Source: Shewanella olleyana
Lineage (GTDB): Bacteria > Pseudomonadota > Gammaproteobacteria > Enterobacterales > Shewanellaceae
DNA length: 57,973 nt
Direction of reading: 5' to 3'
NCBI RefSeq assembly: GCF_023283825.1
Contig: NZ_JAKILD010000028.1
Coordinates: 1-57,973, forward strand
The position numbers were made by a program, and so were the translations under genes. The notes under the pieces were generated by a model, which searched no databases, was not told the DNA's origin, and was given only the letters and a program-made list of their open reading frames with translations. Every line of letters starts with the position of its first letter. Position 1 is the stretch's first letter. This document shows positions 26,975 through 34,995 of the stretch, in pieces.

Positions 26975-28357
26975 ATGACATTATTATCTATCCCCAATAA
27001 ATTAATTAAAGCTGGATTGTTCTGCTTATGTTTATTGTCGCCGACAGCAACGCTGGCTGTTGATAGCAATAATGCGTCAGAGTATGAACAAACTCAGCAA
27101 TCTGAGGCGGAGCTGGCACAAATGCTAGCACCTATTGCACTGTATCCAGATAGTTTGCTTACCCATATTTTAATTGCGTCGACTTATCCACTTGAAGTTG
27201 TGCAAGCCCATCGCTGGGTAAAAGAAAATGCCAGTTTAGATAGCGAGCAAAAAATGCAGCAAGCTGAGCTGCAGTCATGGGACCCCAGTGTCACCGCGCT
27301 CACAGCCTTCCCTACTGTGCTTGAGAAATTAAATGAAGATTTAGACTGGACTCAGACCTTAGGCGAAGCCTTTTTACAAGATGAAGCCGTGGTGCTTGCT
27401 GGCATCCAAACCCTAAGACAACAAGCCGATGAGGCTGATAGCTTTAGCGATATGGATAATATGACTGTCACTCGGGTTGAGAAACAGATCATTATTGAAC
27501 CTGCAAAGCCAGAAGTAATTTATGTTCCAGTTTACGATACGAGAGTCGTGTATGGCCATTGGCGCTGGAATGCATATCCACCTGTTTACTGGCGCTATCC
27601 AGCTTATGCGCATCATCGACCACACCATCGCCCTATCTATTGGGGGCCGAGTGTCTATATTAACTTCAACTACTTTTTCGGCGCTGTGCATTGGTCACAT
27701 CACCGTGTAGTGGTGGTCAATCATCGCAACACGCGTTATTACCGTAAACCGCACAAAATAGCTTATAGCAATGGTTCACAGCGCTGGAAACATAAACCAG
27801 CCCACCGTCGTGGTGTAGCTTATAAAGCGCCGAGAGTAAGCCATAAGTATGATCGTGCTCGTTATAATAAAAGCCACAAACTGGCTCATACTCAAAAACC
27901 TGCTCATAAAGGTAAGTCTGCTCAGCTGCATAACTCTAAGCCAAGCCATATAGCAAAGCAGCAACGGGTGAATAAAGCATTAAAAAATAATCATAATGCT
28001 AAGCCAAACTATAGCGCAAAGCCCAGCACTAGAGCGAATACTAGACCGAGCACCAAACCCAGTACTAAGCCAAGTACTAGACCAAGTAATACCAATAAAA
28101 TGCATAATGGCCAGCATGATAAAGCCTTGAGAACGGCAAATAAATCACAGCCGAGCAACAGGCAGGTTACTAATCGACAAGCGACCAGCAGACCGACTGT
28201 TAATAAACAGCAAAGTAGCAAGCGCTACAGCCAAACCGCGCGAGTGAGTAACAACCGTAGCGCCAAACCGCAGCAAAGAGCGAGTAATGTATCTCACAAC
28301 AATCGTGGTGGCAGTCACTCAAGCAGTGATCACTCGTCTAAGCAGCGAGTGAAATAA
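26975..28357 (+). CDS. DUF3300 protein with long basic low-complexity tail
   Basis: This exported protein of about 460 residues begins with a signal peptide ending near TLAVDS and a DUF3300 domain. The domain has LAPIALYPDSLLTHILIAS, YPLEVVQAHRWVKEN and SWDPSVTALTAFPTVLEKL. A Tyr/His/Trp-rich section follows, then about 200 residues rich in Lys, Ser, Asn, His and Arg with KPSTKPSTRPS-type repeats. I chose ATG 26975 because GGAGA lies 4 bases before it. The function of DUF3300 is unknown; the cationic tail suggests binding to wall, LPS or nucleic acid. The gene is enclosed by two copies of the same MITE-like element. Confidence 0.88.
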   Translation: MTLLSIPNKLIKAGLFCLCLLSPTATLAVDSNNASEYEQTQQSEAELAQMLAPIALYPDSLLTHILIASTYPLEVVQAHRWVKENASLDSEQKMQQAELQSWDPSVTALTAFPTVLEKLNEDLDWTQTLGEAFLQDEAVVLAGIQTLRQQADEADSFSDMDNMTVTRVEKQIIIEPAKPEVIYVPVYDTRVVYGHWRWNAYPPVYWRYPAYAHHRPHHRPIYWGPSVYINFNYFFGAVHWSHHRVVVVNHRNTRYYRKPHKIAYSNGSQRWKHKPAHRRGVAYKAPRVSHKYDRARYNKSHKLAHTQKPAHKGKSAQLHNSKPSHIAKQQRVNKALKNNHNAKPNYSAKPSTRANTRPSTKPSTKPSTRPSNTNKMHNGQHDKALRTANKSQPSNRQVTNRQATSRPTVNKQQSSKRYSQTARVSNNRSAKPQQRASNVSHNNRGGSHSSSDHSSKQRVK

Positions 28358-28359
28358 GC

Positions 28360-28399
28360 AAAAAGCCTGAATCACATTCACTGTGACTCAGGCTTTTTT
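28360..28399 (+). terminator. Terminator after the DUF3300 gene
   Basis: AAAAGCCTGAATCACA pairs with TGTGACTCAGGCTTTT (one mismatch) and is followed by a T-run, directly after the stop. Confidence 0.85.
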
Positions 28400-28410
28400 C
28401 TATCCCAAGA

Positions 28411-28679
28411 TTAGGGCGTGTTGATCTTTCAAGGTTGTTTTTGCAGCGAATTGTTGGCCATTTATACAAGGCAGAGACTTTGTGGTGTAGTTATTCTACA
28501 TAAAAAGTCGATAACGCAGTAAAAATCGCCAACAAACGCTGCCCAAAGGGTTCGACTAAAAGTGTTTTACTCTTTGTTGGATGAATTTCGCTTAGATGAC
28601 TAGGCATCAATCCATCCGCCTCAATTAAAACACTTTTATCTCGAACAAAATTTAACCAGTAAAGATCAACACGCCCTAA
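28411..28679. mobile_element. MITE-like inverted-repeat element, copy 2
   Basis: The ends match perfectly as TTAGGGCGTGTTGATCTTT in inverted orientation (19 bp). Compared with copy 1, GGGCCTG has become GGGCGTG at the left end and the complementary change is present at the right end, so pairing is kept. Internal stems are as in copy 1. It lies in the same orientation, on the far side of the DUF3300 gene. Confidence 0.82.
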
Positions 28680-28689
28680 CTAAGTTAGT

Positions 28690-30087
28690 TTAATTGGGTA
28701 GCACAGTCTTGACCTTTAGTCCTTGAGGCGTGGCTTGATGAAAACTCATATCACCTTGATGCAACATAATAATGAGCTGACAAATGGATAACCCCAGCCC
28801 TGCACCTTGGGATACATTTTCATCAACCCGATAAAAACGGTTCTTGGCTAAATCAATTTCGCTTACAGACATGCCTATGCCTTGATCAATCACATTAATA
28901 ACGCATTGGTTAGCCTCTTGTTCAGCGCAAATGCTAATTACCGATTCTTTAGGGCTGTATTTACAGGCATTTTCAATAATATTTTTTAATACTAATTCAA
29001 GATAAAAGCTATCAGCTTTAACGGTAAGTCCCTTCGGGATATCAAGCTGCCACTGATAATCGGCCACAATATGCACTAACTGATTAATCACATTATCAAT
29101 TAGGCTTTGTAAATCGCATTCAGTTTTATTAATCGCTTCAATGGCATCAACCCTTGATAGCAATAACAACTGCTCAACAGTATGACTCATGCGCCTAATG
29201 CCTTGCCCCATGGCTTGAGTATAAGGCATTGCTTGTTGCTTTAAGCTTTCATCGTTTGATGAGTTAATCACGTTTTCTAGACCATCACCATGAAGTTTAA
29301 TGATGGCTAAGGGAGTTTTTAACTCATGGGCGGCATCAGCACTAAAGCGGCGTTCGCGGATCATCATATCGTCAATACGGGCTAAATAACGGTTAAGTGC
29401 CTGCTGAATTGAAATAAGTTCAGATGGCAAACGGATATTAATGGGCGCTAAATCTTCGGCGCTACGATAAGCTAAGTGACGTTCAAGTAGTTTGATGGGC
29501 TTAAATAAGTAGTAAGTCACCAAAAGCATAATCAGCAACATTATAGGCGCAATAATTAAAGGTGAGCGCCAGCTATTGGCGTTAATTTTATCCACCAACT
29601 CTTGGCGCACATCATCACGCTGAGCAGTCACAATCCACACCTGTTGTGCAGTTGAAAACAAACTGTAAACATGCCAAGTGTGCTCACCGACTGCCTGATA
29701 GGCATAGCCGTGGTTAAAATCCGTGAGCGGTTTTACACCAGTATTATCTGAGTATGCAAGTAACTCACCTGCTGCGGTAAACAATTGAAATGACAGCTTT
29801 CGCTCGTAAGAGAGGGTTTCTACCCTAGACTGCTCGGCAAAGGTTTCTATTTCAGACTCTGACACATGAAAGCGAATAGGCTGCTCAATCAAGCTTGCCA
29901 CTTTGGCGGCAGTGAGCCTTTTGACATAAAATAAATCCAACACTTTGGCGGTTTGTACCATTTCAGCATCAAATAGCTCTTCGATCTCGTACATGGCATC
30001 GCGGCTACTCAGCGCACTGGCAACCGATACGGTGAGTAAGATCCCGACTAACATCAATAAACTAAGGGAGAAACGTAACGAAAACAT
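28690..30087 (-). CDS. QseC-like sensor histidine kinase
   Basis: This 465-residue inner-membrane kinase has helices at about 5-25 and 175-195, a periplasmic region of about 150 residues between them, and a HAMP-like linker. The phosphorylated His254 lies in FSADAAHELKTPLAIIK, as in QseC/PmrB-type kinases. The ATPase domain has IIENACKYSPKES, DQGIGM and GAGLGLSICQLI. It starts 33 bases after its regulator and is the last gene of the thioredoxin-DUF4266-DUF3570-ApbE run. Confidence 0.93.
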   Translation of the reverse strand: MFSLRFSLSLLMLVGILLTVSVASALSSRDAMYEIEELFDAEMVQTAKVLDLFYVKRLTAAKVASLIEQPIRFHVSESEIETFAEQSRVETLSYERKLSFQLFTAAGELLAYSDNTGVKPLTDFNHGYAYQAVGEHTWHVYSLFSTAQQVWIVTAQRDDVRQELVDKINANSWRSPLIIAPIMLLIMLLVTYYLFKPIKLLERHLAYRSAEDLAPINIRLPSELISIQQALNRYLARIDDMMIRERRFSADAAHELKTPLAIIKLHGDGLENVINSSNDESLKQQAMPYTQAMGQGIRRMSHTVEQLLLLSRVDAIEAINKTECDLQSLIDNVINQLVHIVADYQWQLDIPKGLTVKADSFYLELVLKNIIENACKYSPKESVISICAEQEANQCVINVIDQGIGMSVSEIDLAKNRFYRVDENVSQGAGLGLSICQLIIMLHQGDMSFHQATPQGLKVKTVLPN

Positions 30088-30120
30088 AATATCCTTTTAT
30101 GATCTGCTGACCATTAATGC

Positions 30121-30780
30121 TTATTGAATTTCAGCTAAAATATAGCCAATGCCTCTAACGGTTTTAATCAGTTCTGAGGCCATTTTTTTACGCAAATGAT
30201 GAATATGCACTTCAATGGAATTACTGCCTACTTCATCCCAACCATAGGTTAATTGCTCAAGCTGACTGCGGGTTAGCACTCGCCCTGCTGATTGGGCAAA
30301 CTCCAATAACAGTTGATATTCCCGCCGTGGCAGATTGATTAATTGCTCTCGAAAATGGACTTCGCAGCGAGTAAAATCGATGGTCAAGGCGCCGAAACTA
30401 AATTGATTGTTATCTAAGCCGTGTTGGCGGCGAACAATCGCTCGCAGTCTGGCGACTAGTTCCCGTACATCAAACGGTTTACTGAGATAATCATCTGCGC
30501 CAATGTCTAAACAGTTTAAGCGAGTATCAAAATCCGTATTGGCGGTAAGCACAATAATCGGCAAAGATACTCCCGCTTTACGCCAGTGCTTTAATAAATC
30601 TTCGCCATTGCCATCAGGCAAACCTAAATCAAGAATAATGGCGCTAAAATCTTCATTATCCAACGCGGCTAACGCTTGGTTATAAGAACATAAGTGATCC
30701 ACTTGGATCCCTTCTTTAGCCAAACTCAATACCACGCCTTGTGCTAATAACTGATTGTCTTCGACTAACAATACCCGCAT
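30121..30780 (-). CDS. QseB/PmrA-like response regulator
   Basis: This 219-residue OmpR-class regulator has receiver Asp51 (IILDLGLPDGNG) and the conserved Lys in ADDYLSKPF. A winged helix follows, with NSIEVHIHHLRKKM and the end SELIKTVRGIGYIL, the QseB/PmrA/TctD subgroup pattern. It lies 54 bases after apbE and 33 before the kinase, on the same strand. A PmrA-box-like sequence lies before the thioredoxin gene at 33924-33940, so it may regulate its own run. Confidence 0.93.
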   Translation of the reverse strand: MRVLLVEDNQLLAQGVVLSLAKEGIQVDHLCSYNQALAALDNEDFSAIILDLGLPDGNGEDLLKHWRKAGVSLPIIVLTANTDFDTRLNCLDIGADDYLSKPFDVRELVARLRAIVRRQHGLDNNQFSFGALTIDFTRCEVHFREQLINLPRREYQLLLEFAQSAGRVLTRSQLEQLTYGWDEVGSNSIEVHIHHLRKKMASELIKTVRGIGYILAEIQ

Positions 30781-30834
30781 CGGTTATTCCCTTATTGCTC
30801 TTATATATTGAATTTATAATAACTAAAGCGCGAT

Positions 30835-31779
30835 TTAATCATATCTAAACACTTTAAAGTCAACACCTTGCTCACTCAAAAAGGCTTCAGCAGCAGCGCC
30901 TTTTAACATTGCCATGGTCGATAGCATTCCCGCGGTTACGCTATTTGGCCCTAATACCGTCACAGAAAGCGGCGCTTGCTCCACCGGATATCCGGTTCGA
31001 GGATTAATAATATGGCCATAGCGTTTACTATCCACTTCAATGTAGCGCCGAGTGGTGCCGCTAGTGGCTAATGCGCCTTGGCGTATGGTTAACAGCGCCG
31101 CGGCATTATCCAATTGCTGCGGGTTTTCAATCCCCACTTGCCAGCCATCAGGGTTAAGGATGGGACAGGCGATATCGCCGCCAAAATTCACTAGCACAGA
31201 GATCTTAGGCCAACGCTTGCTGAGTAATTGCGCCGTACTATCCACCGCATACTCTTTGCCTATGCCACCAAAATCTAAACTCATTGCTGCAGCCATAGTC
31301 AATTGGCTGTCAGTAAAATCAATGGCGCTAAAATCCACTAGCTTTAATGCCGATTTAATCGCACTAGCTGCTGGCACTTGATGGCTACCATCAAAGCGCC
31401 ACAACTTCATTAGAGGACCTGCACTGATATCAAAAGCGCCGTCACTTAATTGATAACATTGCTGGGCAAATTGCAGTAAATGTGCGGTTTCAGCATCAAT
31501 GTTAACCGCCTGCCCTTGGGCATTATTGAGTTGCCAAACAATATTACCTTGTAAAAAACGGCTATATTTACGCTCTATTCTGCCGGCTTCAGCTACCGCG
31601 ATATTTAACATCTGCTGGGCAATGCGCTCATCATCAAGTCGCATTAACATTTCACATGGACTTGCCATGGCGCTAAATGAACCTAAAAAGCCCCAAGGGC
31701 GACGTATAAGCGTCGCGACCTGTGGGGCCTTAGATGTAGCGGCTTGTGATGTAACAGCGGCTTTATTTAACAATTTCAA
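30835..31779 (-). CDS. ApbE-family FAD:protein FMN transferase
   Basis: This 314-residue enzyme belongs to the family that attaches FMN from FAD to Thr or Ser of target proteins. Family blocks are SDGAFDISAGPL, MSLDFGGIGKEYAVD, VNFGGDI and TSGTTRRYIEVDSKRYGHIINPRTGYPVE. Two features are odd. The N-terminus shows no signal peptide or lipobox, whereas ApbE is normally periplasmic. The C-terminal motif reads TAGMLSTMAML, with Gly where most members have the metal-ligand Asp (TADALST). The start appears to be TTG at 31779 or 31773; no ATG is available before the core. It lies between the DUF3570 and regulator genes. The target is unknown. Confidence 0.9.
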   Translation of the reverse strand: MKLLNKAAVTSQAATSKAPQVATLIRRPWGFLGSFSAMASPCEMLMRLDDERIAQQMLNIAVAEAGRIERKYSRFLQGNIVWQLNNAQGQAVNIDAETAHLLQFAQQCYQLSDGAFDISAGPLMKLWRFDGSHQVPAASAIKSALKLVDFSAIDFTDSQLTMAAAMSLDFGGIGKEYAVDSTAQLLSKRWPKISVLVNFGGDIACPILNPDGWQVGIENPQQLDNAAALLTIRQGALATSGTTRRYIEVDSKRYGHIINPRTGYPVEQAPLSVTVLGPNSVTAGMLSTMAMLKGAAAEAFLSEQGVDFKVFRYD

Positions 31780-31821
31780 TAACTCTGATGTTTTGCGTTT
31801 ATTTATATTAAGACTATTTAT

Positions 31822-33120
31822 TTAAAACGAATAGCTTATTTGAGCTACGATTGCTTTCACCGATGGAAATAAATCCTGATTATTTAACTCACCAGGGATA
31901 TCTGTGCCGTTGTTTTCAGGGTTTTGCTGATAATACTCAATACGATAGCTCAGCTCATGGCCGCCAGATAAGCGATGGCCAAACTTAAGCCCTACGGTAT
32001 AAGCTGACATGTCACCAATGCGATAATCAGCACTGGCATACTCAGGTAATGCGACTTCTGTGCGCAAAAATGGCTGATAAAAATCAGCAGCTTGCTGCTG
32101 GTAATAACGCAAATGAAGCTGGCCATATAAGCTTGGGGTAAAGTAATAGCGATAATGGGTTTCTAAAGTGTGCGCTTGAATATCCCAGTCATCAGTATTG
32201 TAGCGATAAGAAAAATCAATCACCCCTGAGTCCAATGCGCCTTTCGCTAACAAGAAAACACTGTGCTTAGTGCGCGAGTCTGGGCGGTTTTCGTAGCGAT
32301 AACCATGGGACTCACCATTACCATCGACCATACTGAGAATTTTATAGGGATCGGTCATATAACCCGACACACTTGAAAAGCCATAGTTAGCTTGCATTAA
32401 CCAATTGCGATTCAAAATTTGGGTCACACCTAGCATGACATCAGCGGTTTGCTTGGTGTCATCACCGTCTAATCGAGTGGCGTCAAATGCGGCTTGAAAA
32501 GCATCATCGCCATCATAATCACCGCGAAATACCATTTCTGATAATGCCACAGGACGACCGCCCACAGGATCAACAGTATCATTAGTATAGGCACCCGATA
32601 AGGCAAGGGTGGTGTTGTTTTTGTTAAAACTGCGCTCCACACCCGCATTTAAGCCTAATGATAAATAATCGTATTCTTTAGAGCCATAAACACCCAAGTT
32701 AACCGTCCAGTCAGGATTTAAAATCTCCTGCCAATTGGCACTTAACTGCACTCGAGTATCTTGGAACGTATCGTCAAGGGGTGTTTCACCTGGGTCGACC
32801 GTATACTCTCCCTTACCTGAAGGTCGTGTAAAGGTTTGGCTGATGGATTGTGCTACAGCGCCAGAGGCTGAAGCGCCAGTTAAGCTGTCGACAACAATTT
32901 TCATATCGAGCAGCGAATCTTCACCAAAGGCTTTTTGCACATTACCAATAGCTTCAACGGCTTGTACACGGTCTTGCTCACCGTAATACATAATGGCGGC
33001 ATCGACCTTCCAATCATCGTTTGCCGGTACAGGCTCTTGTGCGCTGGCTTGTTGTGACAACAAACTGCAGCTAGCCATAGCCAATGCACTAGCGATGCTT
33101 TGTTTCGAAGTTAGTTGCAT
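31822..33120 (-). CDS. DUF3570 protein, outer-membrane beta-barrel candidate
   Basis: This exported protein of about 432 residues has a signal peptide ending SQQASAQ. It is rich in alternating amphipathic strands and ends in a terminal Phe (VAQISYSF), the mark of an outer-membrane barrel. It matches the DUF3570 pattern, with DDWKVDAAIMYYGEQDRVQ and an early TGASASGA stretch. I chose ATG 33120 because AGGAGG lies 6 bases before it. The start overlaps the 3' end of the DUF4266 gene by 10 bases, so translation is coupled. Function is unknown. Confidence 0.85.
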   Translation of the reverse strand: MQLTSKQSIASALAMASCSLLSQQASAQEPVPANDDWKVDAAIMYYGEQDRVQAVEAIGNVQKAFGEDSLLDMKIVVDSLTGASASGAVAQSISQTFTRPSGKGEYTVDPGETPLDDTFQDTRVQLSANWQEILNPDWTVNLGVYGSKEYDYLSLGLNAGVERSFNKNNTTLALSGAYTNDTVDPVGGRPVALSEMVFRGDYDGDDAFQAAFDATRLDGDDTKQTADVMLGVTQILNRNWLMQANYGFSSVSGYMTDPYKILSMVDGNGESHGYRYENRPDSRTKHSVFLLAKGALDSGVIDFSYRYNTDDWDIQAHTLETHYRYYFTPSLYGQLHLRYYQQQAADFYQPFLRTEVALPEYASADYRIGDMSAYTVGLKFGHRLSGGHELSYRIEYYQQNPENNGTDIPGELNNQDLFPSVKAIVAQISYSF

Positions 33121-33350
33121 CCACAACCTCCTCCAGCTAATGAACGTCCGCCACTGGTGCCTTCTTTACTGAAGTAAATATGGTCATCTAATGCTAAATC
33201 TAACTTTTCGTTATTAAGTGCCATATCGGCGCGGGCAAATTGATCCTTTTCCCACGGCTCTACCCCTAAACTCGAACAGCCCGCTAAACTACTGATAATC
33301 GACAAGGCAAATAACAGCTTAATATATTGCTTAAAACTCGATATTTTCAT
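33111..33350 (-). CDS. DUF4266 lipoprotein
   Basis: This is a 79-residue small lipoprotein with lipobox SLAGC. The mature part is only about 55 residues, with VEPWEKDQFARADM near the lipid and a Gly/Cys tail containing EGTSGGR and ending GGGCGCN. The Cys-Gly-Cys-Asn end is a feature I associate with DUF4266 and could bind metal or form a mixed disulfide. GGAG overlaps the thioredoxin stop 7 bases before ATG. It is coupled at both ends: thioredoxin before it and DUF3570 after it. Its role is unknown. Confidence 0.85.
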   Translation of the reverse strand: MKISSFKQYIKLLFALSIISSLAGCSSLGVEPWEKDQFARADMALNNEKLDLALDDHIYFSKEGTSGGRSLAGGGCGCN

Positions 33351-33354
33351 CGTT

Positions 33355-33834
33355 TTACTCCTTTAACAACAGTTGAATTTCTTGCTCGTAAGCAGGCTTG
33401 TTCTTGTCAAAAAAACCAACATGACGCTGAACTAATTCGCCTTGGCGGTTAAATAAATAGCTACTTGGCATACCGGGTAAATCAAACTCCCTTGCCACAT
33501 CCCCAACTGGATTAAAGCGTAAATTGAAATTAGCGGGGATTTTAGTGAGAAACTCATGGGCTAACTCAGTATCAACATCAAGATTGATAGCAACCACTTC
33601 AAAACCTTGCTGTTGATACTTGGCCTGCATCAGGTTCATCCAAGGAAAAGACTTACGACATGGACCGCACCACGAGGCCCAAAAATCCACATACACCACT
33701 TTGCCAGCAAACTCTTTCAAGCTAGTTTCGGTGCCCTCTTTGGTGAGTACAGTATGATCAAGTGAAGGCCCAGCAAATAATGAGCCGCTAAAGGCCAATG
33801 TGAGTAACAAACTCGCTAGTAATGATCGCTTCAT
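33355..33834 (-). CDS. TlpA-like periplasmic thioredoxin
   Basis: This protein has about 159 residues from ATG 33834, which gives a clean signal peptide (MKRSLLASLLLTLAFSGSLFAG region). The frame extends to 33909, but the added residues are not signal-like. The active site FWASWCGPCRK and the cis-Pro turn PGMPSSYLF mark a TlpA/ResA-type reducing thioredoxin. It is the first gene of the run with DUF4266, DUF3570, ApbE, regulator and kinase. The Cys-rich tail of DUF4266 is a natural candidate substrate, by context only. Confidence 0.9.
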   Translation of the reverse strand: MKRSLLASLLLTLAFSGSLFAGPSLDHTVLTKEGTETSLKEFAGKVVYVDFWASWCGPCRKSFPWMNLMQAKYQQQGFEVVAINLDVDTELAHEFLTKIPANFNLRFNPVGDVAREFDLPGMPSSYLFNRQGELVQRHVGFFDKNKPAYEQEIQLLLKE

Positions 33835-33923
33835 GGAGACTCGCTTTGTTAGTTTTAATTTTTGAGGTGTCATGAATGACTGACTTGTAAATGATTCAAT
33901 ATCATCCAAGTTAAATCTTCAAT

Positions 33924-33940
33924 CTTAAGGTTTTATTAAG
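33924..33940 (-). promoter_or_regulatory. PmrA-box-like direct repeat before the thioredoxin run
   Basis: On the minus strand the sequence reads CTTAAT, AAAAC, CTTAAG, which fits the PmrA-type consensus YTTAAK-N5-YTTAAK. It lies about 90 bases before the chosen start of the thioredoxin gene. The regulator encoded at the end of the run is of the same subfamily. Confidence 0.5.
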
Positions 33941-34175
33941 CATTGTGACGAATAAGTTTAATAGAGTGTTAAGTGCGCGAGTTAAATAGGTAACGATTAA
34001 CCCGTTAACAAGGTCTGACGAGTATGGGATAGCGAATAAGAGTTGGTTAATGAAGAATGATAAGCACCGTGCTAGCACTAACGCCATGACGCAGTCTTGA
34101 AGCAATAAAAACAACCGCTGATACTGTGTGATACTGTGTTCAATAGGCTTAGTTCAACACAAGTGGTGAATGTGT

Positions 34176-34742
34176 TTACCCGCTGATAATTCTCGAGACT
34201 AAGCCTTTATCGTGGGTAAATTCGGCCAATATTATTCCGGCCAAATGCAAACTGATAAACGGAATAAAATACCACAAGGCAAGTTTATGCACGGTTTCAG
34301 ATTGGTGTTCAATTGAATCAGGCCCAAATTCAATCAACAAGCCTGTGGTGACAGATAGCGCAATACCCAGATAAAATAACCAATACACCCATGCTTGAAA
34401 TTTTTCACGGCCGCTAGCCTGTTTACTGAATGCGCTAGGGTATTGTAAGCCGCATTTTGCCATGTAAATAAACCGCAGCGAAACAAAAACAGCCACCGCA
34501 TAGCCAAAATAAAGATGCCACTTAAACATCACATTACGAATGCTTTTAGCAATAATGACGGCTTGTTTGTCACTGATGAGTAAGTCAAGCTGCAATAATC
34601 CTTGCTGGATCATCTCGGCCATATGATTTTTCTCCATCCAGCCTAAACGCAGTAAGATGGTTAACAGCATCACCAACATTGACAGCGCAAGCCCCCAATG
34701 CAAAAGACGATGGATAGCAGGAAAGTGACTGTGAGTACTCAT
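34176..34742 (-). CDS. Cytochrome b561 / b6-domain membrane protein
   Basis: This 188-residue protein has four membrane helices. Haem-ligand-type histidines appear in IHRLLHWGLALSM, FKWHLYFGYAV, TVHKLALWYFIPFISLHLAG. A loop of about 40 residues between helices 1 and 2 (MEKNHMAEMIQQ...) is longer than in the other cytochrome of this window. AGAGG precedes ATG 34742. It is on the same strand as the thioredoxin-ApbE run, 340 bases upstream of it, and could supply electrons to that module. Confidence 0.88.
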   Translation of the reverse strand: MSTHSHFPAIHRLLHWGLALSMLVMLLTILLRLGWMEKNHMAEMIQQGLLQLDLLISDKQAVIIAKSIRNVMFKWHLYFGYAVAVFVSLRFIYMAKCGLQYPSAFSKQASGREKFQAWVYWLFYLGIALSVTTGLLIEFGPDSIEHQSETVHKLALWYFIPFISLHLAGIILAEFTHDKGLVSRIISG

Positions 34743-34844
34743 AAAAACCTCTTAGCTTAAAGTAAATATTCACTATAAGAGCTGAAACTTAACATTCGCT
34801 TATGCTAGTTCATTGCGGGTTTCACCTTACCAAGCCAATAACAC

Positions 34845-34918
34845 TCAATAACTGTCAATAACTGTCAATAACTGTCAATAACTGTCAATAACCTCAGTTC
34901 AAATACCTCAGTTCAAAC
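34845..34918. repeat. Short tandem repeats: TCAATAACTG and a 14-bp unit
   Basis: TCAATAACTG is repeated 4.8 times (34845-34892), followed directly by two copies of ACCTCAGTTCAAAT/C (34891-34918). The tract is non-coding and lies between the cytochrome gene and the der terminator. Confidence 0.9.
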
Positions 34919-34940
34919 ACAAGTAAGTCAGAGACATAAA

Positions 34941-34975
34941 AAAACCTGAATCACTTTTTAGTCATTCAGGTTTTG
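34941..34975. terminator. der terminator
   Basis: AAAACCTGAATCAC and GTCATTCAGGTTTT form a stem with one mismatch and an AT-rich loop. The minus-strand T-run lies 21 bases beyond the der stop. Confidence 0.8.
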
Positions 34976-34995
34976 GGTAACTCACAGAAAATAAA

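Noticed and set aside
33911..34114. A 67-codon hydrophobic ORF on the minus strand between the cytochrome b561 and thioredoxin genes
   Set aside because: It has no good ribosome binding site and no recognisable pattern, and it covers the PmrA-box-like promoter region. It is more likely chance.
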